Part shown: in pieces, positions 15,724 through 23,336 of the stretch
How positions within the stretch are numbered: position 1 is the stretch's first letter
Layout: the number at the start of each line of letters is the position of its first letter
Assembly (NCBI RefSeq): GCF_018613875.1
Contig: NZ_JAGGPJ010000035.1
Span: 1 to 33,187, forward strand
Direction: 5' to 3'
Source of the DNA: Arthrobacter sp. ISL-28
GTDB lineage: Bacteria; Actinomycetota; Actinomycetes; Actinomycetales; Micrococcaceae
Length of the DNA stretch: 33,187 nucleotides
Made by a program: the position numbers and the translations under genes
Notes under the pieces: model-generated
Told to the model about the DNA's origin: nothing
Seen by the model: only the letters and a program-made list of their open reading frames with translations
The model's database searches: none

Positions 15724-15734
15724 CGTTGTCCAGC

Positions 15735-15929
15735 ATGGCTCCGATCGACATTTCACCTACCGAGCCCGTCGGATTCCGGGCGACTTTCGTTATTCAGCCG
15801 GAGAAGGCTGACCAGGACTGGAGGGCTTGGTCAAGGAACAGCAGCTCCGAGTGCAGCATCGCCGTCGATGCCGCCTCGTACGAAGGGCCTGCACTTTACT
15901 CGTCCGAATCTTCTCCCGCTTCCTCGTAG
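15735..15929 (+). CDS. Possible 64-residue hydrophilic protein
   Basis: The frame from ATG 15735 reads MAPIDISPTEPVGFRATFVI and then a Trp- and Ser-containing tail. Its composition is protein-like, but there is no ribosome binding site, and its last 34 bp overlap the end of the minus-strand membrane protein gene. It may be only a chance frame. Confidence 0.25.
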   Translation: MAPIDISPTEPVGFRATFVIQPEKADQDWRAWSRNSSSECSIAVDAASYEGPALYSSESSPASS

Positions 15930-16144
15930 CGGTACTCGTGAGGGAGCCTTCTGAGCTCCCTTATGATCAAAGGCAGCGTGATGATGCCAAGCACGACAAC
16001 AGCTACGGATATCACCACATGGTCCTGGGTGGGCTCCCGCAACAGGAGAATCGGCACCCCGATCATCGCGCTCACAACCCCGACGATCCCAGTCGACCAG
16101 TAGATCCTGGAGCGCAACTCCTGCGGGTGAATCCAGGGCTTCAT
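15896..16144 (-). CDS. Small membrane protein with two transmembrane segments
   Basis: An 82-residue protein with two clear hydrophobic segments, IYWSTGIVGVVSAMIGVPIL and HVVISVAVVVLGIITLPLII, separated by a short loop, then a charged tail (EYRYEEAGEDSDE). GGAAG lies just upstream of the ATG. It sits between terminator modules a and b as a single-gene cassette on the opposite strand from the phage-like genes. Small two-span proteins in prophage cargo can act in superinfection exclusion; that is only a guess here. Confidence 0.6.
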   Translation of the reverse strand: MKPWIHPQELRSRIYWSTGIVGVVSAMIGVPILLLREPTQDHVVISVAVVVLGIITLPLIIRELRRLPHEYRYEEAGEDSDE

Positions 16145-16289
16145 ACTCTTCCGCTTTCAGCCGTTACCGAGGGTAATAAGTCTTGAGGCTGATCGTAGCG
16201 TGATTGGGAGCTTGACCATAGGAACAGCTCGTTGGAGGCAGCTACCTGTTCGAGCTCCTCCTGCATGGATAGGATCGTACGCCTTGCGT

Positions 16290-16319
16290 GCGAGAGGGGC
16301 CTTTTGTATTTGCCAGATA
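16290..16319. repeat. Half of a terminator module (copy b)
   Basis: GCGAGAGGGGCCTTTTGTAT and the TTGCCA that follows match the right half of module c (GCGAGAGGGGCCTCTCTGCA, then TTGTCA). The left arm is missing, so it cannot form the same hairpin. It marks the join between the membrane protein and lipoprotein cassettes. Confidence 0.65.
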
Positions 16320-16358
16320 GGGTGCAGAAACAAGCACTGTTCAAATAGTGGGGGATCT

Positions 16359-16772
16359 ATGAAAAAGCAAGCCATCACCGGCGCCACATTGCTAGTCGCC
16401 GCTCTTCTGTCCGGTTGCGGCGGAAGCGGAGGAGGCACCGCCTCTACTCCACCGAGCGCCACGGCGACGCCCACGCCGGTCGAGACAGTCACAGTAACGG
16501 CAACGCCGACACCGTCGTCGATTGCAACCAGTGGCAATTACGGAGCCGATCTCGCCGCCCTGGGCGTCGTGCCTGACACCGTCCAAGGCTTCGCCGACCA
16601 CATGAAGGAACAAATCTGCGACCAGACCGGCACGAGCTTGGGCGTGGCCGTGCGCTCCATCGGCGGCAACGAATCCGGCGGCGGCATCGACGGCGTCCGC
16701 CTGACGGTCGCCTACTTCTGCCCTGAGAAGTCTCAGGAAGTCGAGTCATACCTGGAGTACTTCAACCAATAA
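16359..16772 (+). CDS. Lipoprotein, DUF732-like
   Basis: A 137-residue secreted lipoprotein. The signal peptide MKKQAITGATLLVAALLSGC ends in a lipobox LLSGC with Cys20 as the lipidation site, followed by a Gly/Ser and Thr/Pro-rich linker (about 21-58) and a small globular domain. That domain (DLAALGVVPDT..FADHMKEQICDQTG..VAYFCPEKSQEVESYL, with two cysteines) resembles the DUF732 domain of mycobacterial surface proteins. GGGGGA lies before the ATG. In a prophage-like element a surface lipoprotein may block superinfection by interfering with receptor or DNA entry; this is inference. A terminator follows 13 bp after the stop. Confidence 0.75.
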   Translation: MKKQAITGATLLVAALLSGCGGSGGGTASTPPSATATPTPVETVTVTATPTPSSIATSGNYGADLAALGVVPDTVQGFADHMKEQICDQTGTSLGVAVRSIGGNESGGGIDGVRLTVAYFCPEKSQEVESYLEYFNQ

Positions 16773-16785
16773 ACGGCTCTACAGG

Positions 16786-16838
16786 AAAAGGCCCCTCTCA
16801 CTACCCAGGGAACAACTCCCAGACCGCGAGAGGGGCCT
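16786..16838. terminator. Terminator module (copy c) after the lipoprotein
   Basis: AAAAGGCCCCTCTC (16786-16799) pairs with GCGAGAGGGGCCTCT, bidirectional between the convergent lipoprotein gene and the minus-strand gene ending at 16868. It is a diverged copy of the module at 15668-15723, and its right half recurs at 16290. Confidence 0.8.
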
Positions 16839-16867
16839 CTCTGCATTTGTCATAGCGCCGCGCGCTT

Positions 16868-17479
16868 CTAGAGCATGACCATCCTCAGCGCGTCTGGATC
16901 ATCAGGCGAGATCGTGCGCAAACCGCCGTAAGCCTTTCTTTGCCAACGCTGCCCACTCCCGTCCGTGAACTGAACCTCGCGCTCCGGATGCCACTCTTCG
17001 CTGTAGAGGGGAGTCACCTCCTCGCGGAAGCCCCCCGGTTCAATTGCGGGCCAAGTCTTAGAGATCTGACTGACGGCCGTCTCCGCGCCCTCCTCATTTG
17101 GCATGGGTCGTTGCACTACAGACACCATCAAAATCGGCTCGTCGCCGCCATTGTGAACCTTCCATCGAATGCCGCGCCCCTCATAACCCCTAATACTCTC
17201 GGGGCCAATGTAGGTCTTCTCGGCAATGACGGTGACCTTCGCAGCCAGTCGCCTCTTCCGCGCCTCCGCCTCGTCGGACTGTTGTTGGCGGAATAACGCC
17301 CGATCGGCGGCCGCTTCCTCTCGATCTGCTTTCGCTTCAAGCCTCTCTGCATCCAGGCGCTTACCGTCACGGCGGCCGACGTAAAGCGCCCACGCAACCG
17401 CCCCAATCGTCCCAGCCGCCGCGAACCAATCAGGGAGGGAGCCCCAGTCCTGCAACGCCATAAATGCCCCAATATCCAC
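16868..17479 (-). CDS. Membrane-anchored coiled-coil protein of unknown function
   Basis: A 203-residue protein with an N-terminal membrane segment (FAAAGTIGAVAWALYVGRRDG, residues about 19-38), a charged coiled coil (about 40-78, rich in Glu, Arg and Ala), and a beta-rich C-terminal domain (KVTVIAEKTYIG to the end). Topology suggests a single anchor with the coiled coil in the cytoplasm. The frame can start at GTG 17479 or ATG 17461; TAAGAT lies 7 nt before the GTG, which would suit a leaderless message. It is adjacent to, and in the same direction as, the NDT/TIR-like gene. Similar anchored proteins are common in prophage cargo, but I do not know the function. Confidence 0.65.
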   Translation of the reverse strand: MDIGAFMALQDWGSLPDWFAAAGTIGAVAWALYVGRRDGKRLDAERLEAKADREEAAADRALFRQQQSDEAEARKRRLAAKVTVIAEKTYIGPESIRGYEGRGIRWKVHNGGDEPILMVSVVQRPMPNEEGAETAVSQISKTWPAIEPGGFREEVTPLYSEEWHPEREVQFTDGSGQRWQRKAYGGLRTISPDDPDALRMVML

Positions 17480-17544
17480 GCGCCTATCTTAGCGGGCCCT
17501 CTCCGGGATACATGCCGCGGGGCGCCCCCTCTCGGTCTTTCCTG

Positions 17545-18453
17545 TCAGCGGCGTTTGGCGGATTCCTGGGGTTGAGATAGCCCTGCGTTTCTTGGGCTCC
17601 GGCCCAGGACTGTGACAATGTGGTCGACTACTGGAAGTCCGCGCAAAATGGATTCCATCTCACGCTCCAGTTTTTGCATTTCCAGCGTCTCCTGCTTATT
17701 GCGATTATCTAAGGCCGCCAAATTTTCAACGCGTTCTTTCAAAGTCCAATATTTGTCCGCATACGCGGACACTTGAGCTTCGGTGAGCGTGTCCTCCGAG
17801 CGGTAATTATGGGTCGTGTATCCGTGAAGAGTCACATCCGAACTGCCGCTCAAGCGACCTTCAAGACGCGAAAGACGAGACACAACCTGCTCCAGGACTT
17901 CTGCGACAGCAACTCCACCTTCGGCATCATCGGCTCGTATCTGGTTGAACAACTCGAAGCTCGTAAGCGGCGTCACCAGTTCGTCGGCGTGCATCAGTGC
18001 GTACTCCGCGTATTCGCGGAGGAGTGCGACCGCATCCTCAACCGAGGCAAGGTCAGTGATGTCATAGAAGATCGTGCGCTGATCGACAATGTCGAAAGGC
18101 ACGTTTTCGCCTTTTGCTATAAGGTGCACGACTGGCTTACGCCAGCCGTGGGCTATTGCCAGTTCATAAAAAACATTTGGATTGTGCCCCGTGAGATCGG
18201 CAATAACGAGGTCCGCCTCGTAAAGCTTTTTAATGACGTGCTGACCTATGGAATCAGGGCTCTTTCCCTCATCGGCGCGATGAACGTCCCACTCGTCAGC
18301 AGTCAGCGCTTCACGGAAGATGTACTTCAGAGCGTAATTGGCCCTTCTATGCACTTCCGTGCCCGGCGCTCCGATGGGCGAGACAACAAACACTGACTTG
18401 CGCTGTGTTTGCGCGGCAGTCGTTGAATTGGGCTGCGGCGATTTGTTTGTCAT
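17545..18453 (-). CDS. Nucleoside 2-deoxyribosyltransferase-like / TIR-like protein, probable phage defence
   Basis: A 302-residue protein with an N-terminal Rossmann-like domain of the nucleoside deoxyribosyltransferase/TIR-like superfamily. It has VFVVSPIGAPGTEVHRRANY (residues 21-40), then IKKLYEADLVIADLTGHNPN and VFYELAIAHGWRKPVV (residues 74-109); the Glu97 in FYELAIAHG is in the position of the catalytic glutamate. The second half has a helical, coiled-coil-like region (KLEREMESIL). Proteins with this domain hydrolyse or exchange N-glycosidic bonds of nucleotides, or bind nucleotide signals, and are often found in anti-phage and cargo loci. Its place at the right end of the element beside attR is typical cargo. 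No partner such as a CD-NTase is present. TACTAT lies 7 nt before the ATG. Defence is inferred. Confidence 0.7.
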   Translation of the reverse strand: MTNKSPQPNSTTAAQTQRKSVFVVSPIGAPGTEVHRRANYALKYIFREALTADEWDVHRADEGKSPDSIGQHVIKKLYEADLVIADLTGHNPNVFYELAIAHGWRKPVVHLIAKGENVPFDIVDQRTIFYDITDLASVEDAVALLREYAEYALMHADELVTPLTSFELFNQIRADDAEGGVAVAEVLEQVVSRLSRLEGRLSGSSDVTLHGYTTHNYRSEDTLTEAQVSAYADKYWTLKERVENLAALDNRNKQETLEMQKLEREMESILRGLPVVDHIVTVLGRSPRNAGLSQPQESAKRR

Positions 18454-18614
18454 GGCTCAAATAGTACGGGAAGACCACGACCGTCCATTTATTCCGACGC
18501 ATAGTGGGAGGCGAGTGCACCCACCCGGGCTGACGCAGCGGCGGCGCAGTATGGATCGAACAAGGCAGAGTGAGCCCCGCCGGAGGGAGAGTTCGAACAA
18601 CCGGAGCAGCCGCA

Positions 18615-18645
18615 ATGCATGTAATTTGCTTTTCTGTTGCAGGAA
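18615..18645. other. attR: right junction of the element with dprA
   Basis: Element sequence (GCATGTAATTTGCTTTTCTG) ends at the central TG at 18638-18639, after which dprA codons follow (CAGGAACCGGTAGCGGGT on the plus strand). The right end is the mirror of the left end: 17 of 24 positions flanking the TG are complementary. Confidence 0.75.
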
Positions 18646-19353
18646 CCGGTAGCGGGTCGGCGCCGATCCCGGCGGAACCTCGGCGAGGACGGCTCCCTGG
18701 TTCGCGACGGCCCTGAGCAGGTCCTCGTTGCCTGACGGGTAGAAGCGGTCCACTCCCCCGGCCATCACGGCGATCGTCGGCATGGTGCCCGAACCGCCCG
18801 CCAATGCGGCCCGATGCGCGTGCGCGTCGATACCGTACGCACCTCCCGACACCACCGTGAATCCCCGCTGTGCCAGCGAATAGGCAAAGTCCCCGGTCAC
18901 TGCCGCACCGTAACTGGTGCTGTCCCGGGAGCCGACCAGGGCAATCGACTTGGCCGCCGGGGGGATTTCCTGTTCGATTCCACGCCACCACAGGCAGATC
19001 GGCGCCTGGATGCCGAGGTCACCCAACTGCCCGGGCCACAATTCGTCTCCCGGAATGATCAGGCGGCCGCCGAGCCGCTGCATGGTGGCCAGGTCGCGTT
19101 CCGGAGCCAGGTCCTGGATCCTGGGCGCCCAGCGCTTCAGTGCCGCGGCCATCCCAGCCCACGAAGCCGCGGCTCTGTGTTCTGCCAAGACCCCGGTAAT
19201 TTCCTGCTCCAGCGCAGGACCGTAGCCAAGCTGCCCCGTGGCAATTCCCAGCGCATCCAAAGCACCGGTGACATGCACCAGCGCCAATCCTGCCGCATCC
19301 TGCGGCTCCATCAGTCTGGACAGGGCGGCGCGTGCAAGTCTGTCGTTCTCCAA
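18637..19353 (-). pseudogene. dprA: dprA 5' part, truncated by the element
   Basis: Codes for residues 1-238 of DprA plus part of codon 239. It has the N-terminal SAM-like region and most of the Rossmann fold: VGSRDSTSYG, VVSGGAYGIDAHAHRAAL and the PPGSAPTRYRFLQ block. The start is TTG 19353 with AAAGGA 8 nt upstream, 12 bp after the comM stop. After the junction the frame runs on into element DNA to a stop at 18457, adding about 59 unrelated residues. The lost part includes the RNRLIAALS strand-helix unit and the C-terminal domain needed for DNA and RecA interaction, so the chimera should be inactive. Confidence 0.92.
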
Positions 19354-19365
19354 TTTCGGTTCCTT

Positions 19366-20235
19366 TCAGGCGGCTGCCGAGGCAGCCTGCCGGAGGCTCA
19401 GCGCCTGTCCGATGTCGTTGATGTCCGGCCGGTCGCGGCCGCCAAGGTCGGCCAGGGTCCAACCCAGGCGCAGCACGCGGTCATATCCGCGGGCAGTGAG
19501 CACTCCCCGTTCAAGGGAATGGTCCAGAATGCGGGTGGTTGCGGGGTCGAGCCTGAGCTCGCCGCGCAGGACCCGTCCCGGGACCTGGGCGTTGGTTTCC
19601 ATGCCCAAGTGGCGCAGCCGTTTCAGTTGCCGTCTGCGGGCCGCCCGGACGCGGCCGGCGACAGTTGCTGTGTTCTCTTCGCCACCGGACTGGCCGAAGT
19701 TCGCCAGGGAGACCCGTTCCACCTGCAGCTGGATATCTACCCGGTCAAGCAGCGGGCCGGACAGGCGCCCAAGGTACCGGCGGCGCATCGTAGGCGTGCA
19801 GGTGCACTCGATGCCCTTGCCCGAGGCCTTGCCGCAGGGACACGGGTTGGCAGCAAGGACCAGCTGGAAGCGGGCGGGGTAGGCCGCAGTGCCCGCCGAG
19901 CGGTGGATGACCAGTTCGCCGCTCTCCAGCGGCTGGCGGAGGGCATCGAGCACCCGGCGTTCGTATTCCGGAGCCTCGTCAAGGAACAGGATGCCCCGGT
20001 GCGCCCGGGACGCGGCACCCGGCCGCGGCAGCCCGGAGCCGCCGCCGATGATGGCGGCCGACGTCGCCGTATGATGGGGGTTCTCGAAGGGCGGACGCCG
20101 CACCAGCTGCAGCGAGGATGACGGCAGCTCGCAGAGGGAATGGATGGCGGTCACCTCCATGGCCTCGGTGTCGCCGAGGTCGGGCAGCAGCCCCGGCAGC
20201 CGCTCGGCCAGCATGGTCTTGCCTGCCCCGGGGGG
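19366..20235 (-). pseudogene. comM: comM (YifB) fragment, cut at the Walker A motif
   Basis: The C-terminal 289 codons of the Mg-chelatase-like AAA+ ATPase ComM/YifB, a branch-migration helicase for recombination during transformation. The match begins at PPGAGKTMLAERLPGLLPDL, inside Walker A (GPPGAGKT), and includes GILFLDEAPEY (Walker B), AANPCPCG and the sensor/lid helices. Upstream of base 20235 the sequence no longer resembles comM: the codons before PPGAGKT read R-R instead of the expected I-G, and the N-terminal third of the protein is missing. The ATPase therefore lacks its N-terminal domain and part of the P-loop surroundings. The first ATG is at 20214, but without the P-loop. Confidence 0.92.
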
Positions 20236-20939
20236 TCTACGTGATGCATAGGTGTTGCGCTCTTGAACGTGGAGAAAAGATCCCTGCTAAATCAGCACAA
20301 ACAGTCCCACCCCACTGCGATCACCACATGTTCACCAACCTTCGAGTTCCGACCCGCAATGGAAAGAGAGGAGATGCCTGACTCCCTGGCATTTCCTCTC
20401 TCACACATAGGGAGCCGATGGGCATGGCCAGACTTACCGCACCGCGCCCACCTGCGGCGACCGCCGAAGAGGCTGCCGGCGCAGTCGACAGCACGATTCC
20501 ATCGCTGGCGTCCGCCCGCAGGGGCTGCAACCCCATCGGTTTTCCACATGCACCAAAACGCCCTTACCGGCGGCCGGCTTCCGCCACGACCTGGTAGATA
20601 CCCATGTCAGGACGGTCATTCATCGAGAAAAAGGGCAGTCTCGATGCGCTCCGGGGCATGACCGTTGAGCGACCACCCACGCGTCCCTGGGATCTGGCTT
20701 GTGCCAGGCCAAGAAACTTGATGTGACGGGCAGCGCCACGGCACTCCATCCGTATCTCATCCCTGAGCCTGGCAGCCACCCGCCCGGCATACCACCCGCC
20801 GCGCACGGACAACAGCGAGCTCGGGCAATCCGGAAGAACCCATGCCCACGATGATCTCAGAATCACCATGGAATGGGTTCAAATCAAACCGTCACCCATC
20901 CCAAGAGCACTGGACACAGCCACGACAGGTCAGGGTCGT
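20236..20939. other. Non-coding or decayed stretch after the comM break
   Basis: Seven hundred bases without a credible intact gene. A minus-strand frame at 20564-20869 contains RLRDEIRMECRGAARHIKFL, vaguely like the DUF3024 pattern, but the flanking sequence does not fit and I treat it as decayed at best. The stretch also holds a strong hairpin at 20365-20401. Confidence 0.5.
20365..20401. terminator. 14-bp hairpin without a T-run
   Basis: AGAGAGGAGATGCC pairs with GGCATTTCCTCTCT with one G-T pair and a 9-nt loop. It lies 130 bp beyond the comM breakpoint in the accessory DNA. Confidence 0.45.
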
Positions 20940-21170
20940 CTAACGGCTGTTGTCCGCCGGATCTGCAGGGTTCGAATCTGTTTCGTGCAGGCTTTCCTTG
21001 CTCCGCGCTTCCAGCTGGTGGCGTTCGAGTTTTTGTTCGGCATCCTTCCGCCGTTGCCCGAGAGCCTGCAGCTGCTCGCTGGTCAGGACTTCGTGATGGT
21101 GGCTATGTCCGGTTGTGTCGGCGTAACCGCGGGCCGGACGACCGGCCCTGCCGGAGTCGTTCTGATTCAT
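20940..21170 (-). CDS. Small hydrophilic protein
   Basis: A 76-residue, highly charged protein starting MNQNDSGRAGRPARGYADTT, with a His-rich HSHHHE and a helix rich in Gln, Glu, Lys and Arg (SEQLQALGQRRKDAEQKLER). No ribosome binding site is obvious. GGGTAC about 23 nt upstream could be a stress-sigma-type -10 box. Such small disordered proteins are common in stress islands of Arthrobacter; the function is unknown. Confidence 0.45.
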   Translation of the reverse strand: MNQNDSGRAGRPARGYADTTGHSHHHEVLTSEQLQALGQRRKDAEQKLERHQLEARSKESLHETDSNPADPADNSR

Positions 21171-21369
21171 GTTGGAATCGTCTCATGCCGTACCCTGACG
21201 GCACAGCCTCAACTTGGGTGCGGGACGGTGCCATAGGTGCCCTAACTGTTAAGACGGATCTGGGCTGCCGGGGCTGACCGAAACGGCGTCCTAGATTGAT
21301 AACCGGTCCGTGTGTCCGGGGTTGTTGGCTTCGGGATCTTCGGGGCCCTGGAATGAGGGAGCGTTGGGC

Positions 21370-21813
21370 TCAGTCAGGTATTTCCATTTGGAAGCCACAG
21401 GAGCATTTCAGAACCCTGGTGCTGAGATAGACATCCAAAAGGGGCTCGCCGGGCTGTTCGGTGGTCATCGGGGCATAGATGTTGCGCGTTTCGGAACCGA
21501 CGGTGTGCATGGGTTCGCCGCAGTGGATATACGCTCCGCCGAACTGCAATATCCCTGACGTCGTCCCGGGGCCAGGCCTGTTGAGGACGGCGGCGGTCTG
21601 GGCGACGGTGGCGGCGTGTGCGTAGAGGAAATCGCAGCCCAGACAGGTGTAGGAGACCTCGACCAGTCCTTCTTCAGGAGGAGAGGGCGGCTCGATGGGA
21701 TCTATGGCGTCGATGATCAGGTGCTGGTCGGTGCGGCACCTGATGCACCAAAGCCTCTGCCCGTGGGGCCGCCGGGAATTGCCGGATCTATGGGCATCGG
21801 AGATGGTCGACAT
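21370..21813 (-). CDS. Cysteine-rich zinc-ribbon protein
   Basis: A 147-residue protein with four probable metal-binding clusters: CIRC (residues 23-26), CLGC, HCGEPMH and CSCGF near the C-terminus. It resembles small multi-ribbon proteins of actinobacteria of unknown role. AGGAG lies 8 nt before ATG 21813. A 15-bp box 80 nt upstream is repeated ahead of a decayed paralogue on the opposite strand (23337-23590), which suggests co-regulation or duplication. Confidence 0.75.
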   Translation of the reverse strand: MSTISDAHRSGNSRRPHGQRLWCIRCRTDQHLIIDAIDPIEPPSPPEEGLVEVSYTCLGCDFLYAHAATVAQTAAVLNRPGPGTTSGILQFGGAYIHCGEPMHTVGSETRNIYAPMTTEQPGEPLLDVYLSTRVLKCSCGFQMEIPD

Positions 21814-21893
21814 GGACGTGCTCCTTAAATCGTGGAAAGCTTCGGCCGCCTGTGTGCTTTCCGGCAGACCCGGGCAATGAGCTGTGTTCCGGC

Positions 21894-21908
21894 TTCAGGC
21901 TAGACCCC
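21894..21908 (-). promoter_or_regulatory. Upstream box shared with the decayed paralogue
   Basis: GGGGTCTAGCCTGAA on the minus strand, 80 nt before the zinc-ribbon gene, is identical to 23266-23280 on the plus strand, 57 nt before the paralogue. The following bases are also partly conserved (C[C/G]GGA[A/G]CAC). The rest of the 276-bp gap to 22090 holds no gene. Confidence 0.5.
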
Positions 21909-22089
21909 GGCGGAGAACCTGACAAGGAAACCTGTTCGTACCCTTCGTTGTCTTGATGCCCCGACGCCAGCGGTCTTTTGGGCCTTTTGGGTGGCTGCCC
22001 AGAGCCGTGATTCGGCCCGATGAAAACTATTGAAGCCATGGCACAACGTATAGGACGGTAGCCTCCACCTCAGGGAGGGTGATTCGGCT

Positions 22090-22353
22090 TTACTGCCGGT
22101 AGCCTTCTACTTCGCTGGCCGGCCGTGTAAGCGCCTGACCGGGGTCCGACTCGGCATTTTCTTTCGCCCTTCGCTGGCGTAACAGGTCCCAGCATTGGTC
22201 AAGGTCCTCCTCCACACGCCGTAACCTGACCCTGCGTTCTTCGTACGCTGCCTCCACGTCCTCCGATTCGGGTCCCACTGGCGCGGACGCGCGGAGTTGG
22301 TGTTCCTCGTCGACCAAGGCCTGAATCCGATCCAGGATGTCCTGATTATCCAT
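22090..22353 (-). CDS. DUF2630 family protein
   Basis: An 87-residue helical protein that matches the DUF2630 pattern: MDNQDILDRIQALVDEEHQL at the start, then a central acidic stretch, VEEDLDQCWDLLRQRRA and a C-terminal RPASEVEGYRQ. Function unknown; widespread in Actinobacteria. ATG 22353 has GGGAG 7 nt upstream. Upstream in-frame codons exist but would add a non-conserved leader. Confidence 0.85.
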   Translation of the reverse strand: MDNQDILDRIQALVDEEHQLRASAPVGPESEDVEAAYEERRVRLRRVEEDLDQCWDLLRQRRAKENAESDPGQALTRPASEVEGYRQ

Positions 22354-22480
22354 CTCTCCACTCCCTGATATTTCCTTAGGAGGCAACGCTGTGTGGGTGC
22401 GGCGCCCTCCGCATTGCGGCGCCACGTGCTTTCACTACCGGCCGGGTTGGATGTTGCCGTCCTTCTGCCCGGTACGGTTC

Positions 22481-22663
22481 TTAGGGCCTGATGGGCGGAT
22501 CCGTGAGTGGTGTCAGCGGTCCGGGATCAGGGACTGGACCAGGGTCTGGAACCGGTTCCTGGGCTGGATCGGGAGGAAAGGGATTTGTTGGGTCGGGGGA
22601 TTCCGGTGCCGGCTCGGGCTGGGGTGGAAACGGTTCGGGCTCGTGTTGCGGCGGTAAGGTCAT
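22481..22663 (-). CDS. Proline-rich small protein
   Basis: A 60-residue protein made of degenerate Pro-Glu/Asp repeats (PEPFPPQPEPAPESPDP; PDPGPVPDPGPLTPL). AGGAGG lies 6 nt before ATG 22663, a near-perfect ribosome binding site and the main support for it. It should be unfolded. No function is assigned. Confidence 0.65.
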   Translation of the reverse strand: MTLPPQHEPEPFPPQPEPAPESPDPTNPFPPDPAQEPVPDPGPVPDPGPLTPLTDPPIRP

Positions 22664-22760
22664 GGGTTCCTCCTTGGATTGGTCCGGGCATCTGTCCGAA
22701 CGGCACATTCAGGGTATGTCTGGCTAAAGGCCCGGAACGGTGTCCTTAATGACGAGTGGT

Positions 22761-22789
22761 CCCGTAGAAATGATCGGTGCCTCTACGGG
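22761..22789 (-). terminator. Hairpin after the cold shock gene
   Basis: CCCGTAGA (22761-22768) pairs with TCTACGGG (22782-22789), 30 bp beyond the end of the cold shock gene on the minus strand. The T-run is weak. Confidence 0.4.
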
Positions 22790-22818
22790 GGTGCGCTGTT
22801 TTCTGACCCCCGGGAGGA

Positions 22819-23022
22819 TCACATCGGTTTGATGTTCTCCGCCTGCGGGCCTTTCGGTCCGCTGGTGATGTCGAACTGGACCTTCTGGTTCTCCTCCAGG
22901 GACCGGTAGCCGCTGCTGGCGATGGCGGAGTAGTGGGCGAAAACATCTGCTGACCCGTCATCGGGCGCGATGAAACCGAACCCCTTCTCGGCGTTGAACC
23001 ATTTAACCGTGCCTGTTGCCAT
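22819..23022 (-). CDS. Cold shock protein, CspA family
   Basis: A 67-residue single-stranded nucleic acid binding protein acting as an RNA chaperone. RNP1 is KGFGFI (residues 13-18) and RNP2 is VFAHY (27-31); the MATGTVKWFNAEKGFGFI start is standard. AAGGA lies about 8 nt before the ATG. The gene stands alone among small stress genes. Confidence 0.97.
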   Translation of the reverse strand: MATGTVKWFNAEKGFGFIAPDDGSADVFAHYSAIASSGYRSLEENQKVQFDITSGPKGPQAENIKPM

Positions 23023-23265
23023 CGCTGTGTCCTTCAGTGCCTCTGCTTCTCCACCAGACTCAAAAGGCTGGCGCGGCGGAAGTTGTCTTTCGCTGCACCA
23101 AAGCTACGGTCCGGGACCCTGCCGCGCAAGGGCTATGGCTGTCAGACGCCTCCCACCTGAGCATTTCCGGCACGCCGTGGGGTAACCCCGACATCCGGTC
23201 TGCAGGCCCGCGATGCTGCGGCAAAGGGCATTCCGGGATATCGGATGCTTGCCCGGCAACAGACG

Positions 23266-23280
23266 GGGGTCTAGCCTGAA
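23266..23280 (+). promoter_or_regulatory. Second copy of the GGGGTCTAGCCTGAA box
   Basis: Identical over 15 bases to the box before the zinc-ribbon gene at 21813. It stands 57 nt before the start of the decayed paralogue. The rest of 23023-23336 holds no gene. Confidence 0.5.
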
Positions 23281-23336
23281 TCGGGAGCACGGTTCCAGCA
23301 GATGGGCAGAAGCCTCCCTTGCAAAGGAAACAGTCA

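Larger units (their letters stand above)
9187..18639. mobile_element. 9.45-kb serine-integrase element integrated in dprA, satellite-like
   Basis: The borders are set by the two halves of dprA: TG at 9187-9188 on the left and TG at 18638-18639 on the right, giving an element of 9,451 bp. It contains a large serine recombinase, a 1-kb repeat-rich non-coding region, a P22-type capsid gene with a frameshift, small cysteine-rich proteins, a long inverted repeat, and a cargo end with a membrane protein, a lipoprotein, a membrane-anchored protein and a likely defence protein. There is no terminase, portal, tail, lysis, repressor or replication gene that I can recognise. It fits a phage satellite or a reduced prophage; which one cannot be settled from this sequence. 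Confidence 0.85.

Noticed and set aside
18814..20121. 435-residue plus-strand open frame
   Set aside because: It is antisense to dprA and comM, whose protein families are certain.
20564..20869. DUF3024-like gene on the minus strand
   Set aside because: Only a short block (RLRDEIRMECRG) resembles the family; the tryptophan-rich core is missing.
20925..21000. tRNA gene (GTCTAACGGC and GGGTTCGAATCTG look like D- and T-arm pieces)
   Set aside because: The T-stem has mismatches, the space between the arms is too short for an anticodon arm, and no acceptor stem pairs. It also lies at the end of a plausible small protein gene on the minus strand.
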